Shown here piece by piece: positions 59,713-64,000 of a DNA stretch of 64,000 nt; the first letter of the stretch is position 1; every line of letters begins with the position of its first letter. This DNA comes from Micromonospora_I sp040659735 (GTDB lineage Bacteria; Actinomycetota; Actinomycetes; Mycobacteriales; Micromonosporaceae). The notes beneath the pieces were generated by a model. That model did not search any database, had not been told where the DNA came from, and was given only the letters and a program-made list of their open reading frames with translations. The DNA lies in contig NZ_JBFANZ010000005.1 of the NCBI RefSeq assembly GCF_040659735.1, positions 62,001 through 126,000 on the forward strand, read 5' to 3'. The position numbers and the translations under genes were made by a program.

Positions 59713-60684
59713 TCATGCCGAGCTCCGATCGCTGCCCGGGGCGGCGCGGGAAACACCGGCGGCCGGGGGGCGCTCGTAGCTCGGTACCGGTCGGCTGTGT
59801 GGACGCACCCAGGCCCCGTCCTGCACGAACTGGTGCAGCTCCGTGGCGCCCGGCGACCGGGCGGGTGAGGTCTTCCGGTGCTCGGTCACGGCCAGCAGCT
59901 CAGCCGCCGTGAGTGCGAGGTCGGCATCGGTACGGTGCCGGTGAGCGCGTGCGCCGAGGTGAACCTGCGCGATCGCGTCGATGCCGTGCAGGGACGCGGT
60001 GTCCACAAGCGTGGAAATCTCGACTCCGTACCCGACCGGGATGCTCAGCGATTCCATGAGCTCGCGCCTGGCCGCCCACTCCCCGGCGAGCGGCTGCACG
60101 ACGCCGGCCAGCTCCGGCCAGTACAGGCTCAACAGCGGGCGTGCCACCAGCTCCGTGACGCGCCCGCCGTCGGGTGAGGTCGAACCGTCGGTCCCGGTAC
60201 GAAGTCGGGTGTAGGCGGCCCGGACCAGCAGCGTGCCGGGGTCGGCGAGCAGTGGTCCGAGCAGACCGGTCACGAAGTGCGGCCCCCACTGGGTGAGGTC
60301 GGCGTCAACGAAGACCAGCAGATCGCCGCTGGTGACGAAGAGTGATTTCCAGAGTGCTTCACCCTTGCCGTGGTGGTTGCCCTGTTCGGGGAGGATGTCA
60401 CTGGCTCGATACACCGTCGCGCCGGACCGCTCGGCAAGTGTCGCCGTGGCGTCACTGGAGTTGGAATCGATGACGACGAGCTCGTCGAGCAGCGGAGCGT
60501 CCTTCACGAGAGCCGTGTGCAGCCCGGTCACTATCTCGGAGATGGTTGTCGCTTCGTCCCGCGCGGGAATCACCAGGCTGATCCGCAGGCCCTGACGGAA
60601 CTTGCCGTCGAGTAAGCGGTCCAGCGGCCAGTCGTGCCACGTCGAGCTTCGCTCACGAAACCACGTCAATGCCCGGTCGTGCAT
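59713..60684 (-). CDS. gpgS: glucosyl-3-phosphoglycerate synthase
   Basis: GT81-family glycosyltransferase of 323 residues that joins glucose from an NDP-glucose to 3-phosphoglycerate, first step to glucosylglycerate and methylglucose lipopolysaccharide primers. GT-A motifs: SLVIPARDEATTISEIV, VVIDSNSSDATATLAERSG, QGNHHGKGEALWKSLFVT and the metal-binding VFVDADLTQWGPHFV; LAGEWAARRELMESLSIPVGYGVEI is the acceptor loop region. A tail of about 30 residues after FVQDGAW is extra. No gpgP phosphatase is adjacent. Confidence 0.92.
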   Translation of the reverse strand: MHDRALTWFRERSSTWHDWPLDRLLDGKFRQGLRISLVIPARDEATTISEIVTGLHTALVKDAPLLDELVVIDSNSSDATATLAERSGATVYRASDILPEQGNHHGKGEALWKSLFVTSGDLLVFVDADLTQWGPHFVTGLLGPLLADPGTLLVRAAYTRLRTGTDGSTSPDGGRVTELVARPLLSLYWPELAGVVQPLAGEWAARRELMESLSIPVGYGVEISTLVDTASLHGIDAIAQVHLGARAHRHRTDADLALTAAELLAVTEHRKTSPARSPGATELHQFVQDGAWVRPHSRPVPSYERPPAAGVSRAAPGSDRSSA

Positions 60685-61106
60685 CTGGTCGGTCCTCGCA
60701 GTATGTCAATGGCTCGCTCCAGCCGGCCCGTCGCCACGTCCGGTGCGGCGCGTTGCCCCGGACGATGACGGCAGAGGGCGGGGCGGCGTCGGTTTTCGGG
60801 CATCGCGTGCGGCGGGTCGGGTATGGCACACGGCGCCCCGCCGCCGCGCTCGGACGTCATCGCATTCGTACGATACATCTTGATCATCTGGTGCTGATCG
60901 GCCGGATCGGACATATTGCCGCACCCCGGGGACGCGCGGCGAGCACCGGCGCGGCATCACCCCGGCTGGTCACCCCGACCGTGTCGCAGGACCGACCGAC
61001 GGACGGTGATCGCGGGGGAGCGTGGTCGCCGCCCCGCGTCCGACACGTCGGTGGAGAAAAATGCCTCGGACTGGTTTGACGCCCACCCGGGTCGGTACCC
61101 CCGCGC
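60685..61106. other. intergenic region between gpgS and gntK
   Basis: 422 bases between divergent genes. I see no gene, no convincing promoter pair and no clear palindrome. No ribosome site precedes the gntK ATG at 61107. Confidence 0.4.
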
Positions 61107-61673
61107 ATGGCCGACCCTCCAGCGCCGCCGCCGCCGACCACCACCGTCGTCGTCATGGGGGTGGCCGGCGCCGGGAAGACAACCGTGGCGATGGAGTTGG
61201 TGCGTCGGCTCGGGTGGGACTACGCCGAGGGGGACGGTTTCCACCCCACGGTCAACGTGGAGAAGATGCGTTCCGGTCGTCCGCTCGATGACGAAGACCG
61301 GTGGCCGTGGCTGCGGGCGATCGCGCGTTGGATCCACGACCACCAGGTCGCCAGGAAGAACGTGATCGTCACCTCCTCGGCGCTCCGGCGCGCGTACCGG
61401 GACCTGCTCCGCAAGGACAACCCGTCCGTGTGGTTCGTGCATCTGAACGTCCCGCGCGACGTGCTGCGTGATCGGCTCGTCCAGCGACGCCGGCACTACA
61501 TGCCCGCCTCGCTCCTCGACAGCCAGCTGGACACGCTCGAGCCGTTGCAGCCGGACGAGCCCGGGACGGCGATCCCGGGCGACGTGCCGCCGGAGATCGT
61601 GGTCGATCACGTCCTGGAGGCGCTGGGGCGTGAGCGTCCCACCACCCTCGCCACGTCCCAGGAGGCGCCATGA
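61107..61673 (+). CDS. gntK: gluconokinase
   Basis: Gluconate kinase of 188 residues: ATP + D-gluconate to 6-phosphogluconate. P-loop VMGVAGAGKTTVA at 16-28, EGDGFHPTVNVEKMRSGRPLDDEDRWPWL (split: GDGFHP and the family hallmark M-x-x-G-x-P-L-x-D-x-D-R-x-P-W), VTSSALRRAYRDLLR and RRHYMPASLLDSQLDTLEP. All features of the GntK family are present. Its stop overlaps the gluconate permease start (ATGA), so uptake and phosphorylation are coupled. The N-terminal Pro-rich dozen residues are extra. Confidence 0.94.
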   Translation: MADPPAPPPPTTTVVVMGVAGAGKTTVAMELVRRLGWDYAEGDGFHPTVNVEKMRSGRPLDDEDRWPWLRAIARWIHDHQVARKNVIVTSSALRRAYRDLLRKDNPSVWFVHLNVPRDVLRDRLVQRRRHYMPASLLDSQLDTLEPLQPDEPGTAIPGDVPPEIVVDHVLEALGRERPTTLATSQEAP

Positions 61674-63160
61674 TGCAGCTCGCCGCCGAGGCCTCGACGA
61701 GCAACACGGTTCTCGTCGTCGCCGCGCTCCTCGGCATCGCCACCGTGGTCCTGCTCATCACGTGGCTCAAGGTCCATCCGTTCCTCGCCCTCATCCTCGG
61801 ATCGGCCGTGCTCGGCCTCGTCGCCGGGCTCGGGGCGGCAAAGACCGTCGACAGCTTCGCCAAGGGCGTCGGTTCGACGGTCGGCAGCGTCGGGCTGCTC
61901 ATCGCGCTCGGGGCGATGATCGGCGGCCTCCTCGCGGACTCCGGCGGCGCCGACGAGATCGTCGAGACCATCGTGGGCCGCACATCGTCCAGGGCGCTGC
62001 CCTGGGCGATGGCCGGCGCCGCGGCGCTCATCGGCATCCCGCTCTTCTTCGAGGTCGGCGTGGTGCTGCTGGTGCCGATCGTGCTGCTGGTTGCCACGCG
62101 CACCGACGTGCCGCTGCTGCGTCTGGGCATTCCCGCGCTCGCCGGTCTGTCCGTGCTCCACGGGTTCGTGCCACCGCACCCGGGGCCGTTGGTGGCGATT
62201 TCCGCCCTCAACGCAGACCTGGGGCTCACGCTCGCGCTGGGCCTGCTGCTCGCGATCCCCACGGTGATCATCGCGGGTTCGGTGTTCGGCTCGTTCATCA
62301 GCAGGTACGTCTCCGCCCGGCCGCCGATCCTGGTCGCGCGTGGGGAGGTGGTAGAACTCGGCGCGGCGCAGGCCGAGGACGATCTCGGGAATCCGAACAG
62401 CGTCGCCACGCCGGCCAGCCGCCGCGACGCGGGCCGTGGCGGCGGTCCGGGCGTCGCTGGTGGCGGCGATGTGCCGACCGGAGACCGGCGCCGGCGGCCC
62501 GGCTTCGCGCCCACCGTGCTGACCGTGCTGCTGCCCGTGATCCTCATGCTCGCCCGGGCGGTCGGCGAACTCCTCCTCGACAAGGGCAACAACGTCCGCG
62601 ACGTCCTCGACGTCCTCGGCAACCCCGTCGTGGCGCTGCTGATCGGCACGATCGTCGCGATGCTCACCCTCGGCGCCGCGTCCGGCATGAGTCGCGGTCG
62701 GGTCTCCGACGCCGTGGGCGGGGCGCTCCCGCCGATCTCGGGCATCGTGCTGATCGTCGCGGCCGGCGGCGGTTTCAAGCAGACCCTCGTCGACGCCGGC
62801 GTCGGAAACGTGATCGCCGACGCGGCCGAGGGCGCCCACCTCTCCACCCTGGTGCTCGGCTGGCTGGTCGCGGTGGGCATCCGGCTCGCCACCGGCTCCG
62901 CGACGGTCGCCACGATCACCGCCGCGGGCATCGTCACCCCGCTCGCCGCCGCGCTGGACCGGCCCCAGGTCGCGCTGCTGGTCCTCGCGATCGGCGCCGG
63001 CTCGGTGTTCTTCTCCCACGTCAACGACGCCGGGTTCTGGCTGGTCAAGGAGTACTTCGGGATGACCGTCGGTGAGACGATCAAAAGCTGGTCGGTGATG
63101 GAGACGATCATCTCGGTCGTCGGCCTCATCGGGGTCCTGCTGCTGAACCTGCTCCTGTGA
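61670..63160 (+). CDS. gntP: GntP family gluconate:H+ permease
   Basis: Gluconate permease of 496 residues with about 13 hydrophobic segments. GntP-family features are WLKVHPFLALILGSAVLGL, IALGAMIGGLLADSGGADEI, FFEVGVVLLVPIVLL, HGFVPPHPGPLVAI and FFSHVNDAGFWLVKEYFGM. A hydrophilic central loop (about 235-280, RRDAGRGGGPGVAGGGDVPT) is longer and more Gly-rich than usual. Follows gntK with a 4-nt overlap and ends shortly before a strong hairpin. Imports gluconate for GntK. Confidence 0.94.
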   Translation: MMQLAAEASTSNTVLVVAALLGIATVVLLITWLKVHPFLALILGSAVLGLVAGLGAAKTVDSFAKGVGSTVGSVGLLIALGAMIGGLLADSGGADEIVETIVGRTSSRALPWAMAGAAALIGIPLFFEVGVVLLVPIVLLVATRTDVPLLRLGIPALAGLSVLHGFVPPHPGPLVAISALNADLGLTLALGLLLAIPTVIIAGSVFGSFISRYVSARPPILVARGEVVELGAAQAEDDLGNPNSVATPASRRDAGRGGGPGVAGGGDVPTGDRRRRPGFAPTVLTVLLPVILMLARAVGELLLDKGNNVRDVLDVLGNPVVALLIGTIVAMLTLGAASGMSRGRVSDAVGGALPPISGIVLIVAAGGGFKQTLVDAGVGNVIADAAEGAHLSTLVLGWLVAVGIRLATGSATVATITAAGIVTPLAAALDRPQVALLVLAIGAGSVFFSHVNDAGFWLVKEYFGMTVGETIKSWSVMETIISVVGLIGVLLLNLLL

Positions 63161-63240
63161 CGGGTCGGGCGCGGCCAGCCAGCTGAGGGAGCGATCCGGT
63201 TCGGGGCGCGTGGCGGTACGTCGTCCCGCGGGACGGTGTT

Positions 63241-63276
63241 CTCAGCTGGCCCGAGCAGGTCGTCGGGCCAGCTGAG
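63241..63276. terminator. bidirectional hairpin between gntP and GlsB-type gene
   Basis: Perfect 14-bp stem CTCAGCTGGCCCGA / TCGGGCCAGCTGAG with an 8-nt loop. A further copy of one arm, GCCAGCTGAG, is at 63178-63187 and could pair with the first arm instead. Confidence 0.75.
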
Positions 63277-63290
63277 CTACCGGCGGAAGG

Positions 63291-63560
63291 TCACGGCGCG
63301 CGGTGACCGCGGGCCCCCGCGACGACGGCGACACCGACGGCGGCGAAGACGACCTGCAGGGCGAGTTCGATCCAGTCGATGCCGCCGGTGTCGTCGACGC
63401 CGAGGGCCGCGGCGAGGAGGGTGCCGAGGATGGCGGCCACGACGCCGATGAGCAGCGTGAGCCAGATCGGGATGTCCTGCTTGCCGGGTACGACGAGGCG
63501 GCCGAGGGCACCGATGAACAGACCGATGATGATGGCGGTGAAGACTCCGGTCACTTCCAC
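63291..63560 (-). CDS. GlsB/YeaQ/YmgE family stress-response membrane protein
   Basis: Small membrane protein of 89 residues with three hydrophobic segments. FTAIIIGLFIGALGRLVVPGKQDIPIWLTLLIGVVAAILG shows the GxxxGxLxRxxxPG pattern of the transglycosylase-associated (YeaQ/GlsB) family. The GTG at 63560 has GAGGAG seven nt upstream, which decides the start against an upstream ATG. Role unknown beyond general stress expression in other bacteria. Convergent with gntP. Confidence 0.9.
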   Translation of the reverse strand: MEVTGVFTAIIIGLFIGALGRLVVPGKQDIPIWLTLLIGVVAAILGTLLAAALGVDDTGGIDWIELALQVVFAAVGVAVVAGARGHRAP

Positions 63561-63664
63561 GTTCCTGCTCCTCTTCAACGGTGGGACGATGGCGGTCTTT
63601 CCCTGGGGCCGTGGTTGGCAGAACAGTCGATGGTGACGCGTGATCGCTTGCGCGGGTGGTGCGG

Positions 63665-64000
63665 TCAGGGGTTCGTCAGGCGGTGCGGACTATCGGTCTC
63701 GATGACATCCCGTCCAAGCGGCCAGAATGCGGCGGGGACGAGTTTGAAGTTGGCGATGCCGAAGGGGATGCCCACGACGGTGACGCATTGGGCGATGCCG
63801 GCGACGATGTGGGACAGGGCCAGCCACCACCCGGCGACGAGGACCCAGACGACGTTGGCTGCCCCGGAAGCGAGGCCGGCGGTGGGTTTGGTGATCAAGG
63901 TGCGGCCGAACGGCCACAGCGAGTACGACGCCAGGCGCAGCGCCGCGACGCCGAAGGGGATGGTGATGACGAGGGCGAAGCAGATCAGCGCGGCAATCCC
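63665..64000 (-). CDS. YccF domain protein, N-terminus beyond window
   Basis: Partial membrane protein; 111 residues visible. It contains two copies of the YccF repeat: ITIPFGVAALRLASYSLWPFGR and VVGIPFGIANFKLVPAAFWPLGR (each read as IPFG ... WPFGR/WPLGR), with hydrophobic segments before each. About 20 N-terminal residues lie past the right edge. The frame runs without interruption to position 64000. Function of YccF proteins is unknown. It lies about 100 nt downstream of... the window's last intergenic gap, transcribed in the same direction as the GlsB-type gene. Confidence 0.88.
   Translation of the reverse strand, partial: GIAALICFALVITIPFGVAALRLASYSLWPFGRTLITKPTAGLASGAANVVWVLVAGWWLALSHIVAGIAQCVTVVGIPFGIANFKLVPAAFWPLGRDVIETDSPHRLTNP

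Noticed and set aside
1..64000. CRISPR arrays, tRNA or rRNA genes, insertion sequences, prophage
   Set aside because: No regularly spaced repeats, no transposase or integrase motifs and no RNA gene signatures were noticed on reading both strands by eye; a dedicated search such as tRNAscan or Infernal would be decisive.

Overview
The window looks like chromosome of a high-GC actinobacterium, most likely Micromonosporaceae (Micromonospora or Salinispora type). Support comes from GC-rich coding bias, frequent GTG starts, many ATGA/GTGA gene overlaps, a 19-bp DtxR/IdeR/DmdR-type iron box, a desABCD desferrioxamine cluster, a glucosyl-3-phosphoglycerate synthase and a mycoredoxin-like gene. The genus is inferred. 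No rRNA, tRNA, CRISPR array, insertion sequence or phage gene was seen.

Layout. 1-3434: a P450 / alpha-beta hydrolase / short-chain dehydrogenase operon (cut by the left edge), with a divergent TetR regulator and two perfect inverted repeats between them. 3778-5204: an Asp-box beta-propeller protein coupled to a MoaD/ThiS-like protein ending in Gly-Gly. 5201-13891: a PaaX-family regulator divergent from a CoA-dependent catabolic operon (SDR, amidohydrolase, acyl-CoA ligase, MaoC hydratase), then an aldehyde dehydrogenase and an MFS exporter. 14131-16769: a four-gene envelope module (Gly-rich lipoprotein, glutathionylspermidine-synthase-type ATP-grasp ligase, K+ channel, DUF350 protein). 16981-22380: a quinate/shikimate module (MHS transporter, TetR, NAD-type shikimate/quinate dehydrogenase, QsuB-type 3-dehydroshikimate dehydratase). 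22509-25392: response regulator, sensor kinase and secreted PepSY protein. 25638-29888: DoxX, VanW-domain, GNAT and GAP-family proteins.

30431-42249 is the siderophore region. An ABC importer on the minus strand faces a binding protein, a siderophore-interacting flavoprotein, desA-desB-desC-desD and an MFS exporter on the plus strand. The two arms share one promoter region in which a single iron box covers both predicted -10 elements, so import, reduction, synthesis and export of a hydroxamate siderophore should be derepressed together in low iron.

42391-64000 is mixed: an orphan amino-acid-type binding lipoprotein, a GGDEF-EAL membrane protein, a GH3 lipoprotein, a LysR/DHDPS-family pair, a small membrane protein/HTH pair, a glutaredoxin-like protein, a SUMF1-fold protein, an EamA/MocR pair whose start codons overlap head to head, a DUF2786 protein, an ABC-F ATPase with a structured leader, a lipoprotein, a TetR/small-ORF/DMT operon, GpgS, gluconate kinase and permease, a GlsB-type protein and a YccF protein cut by the right edge.
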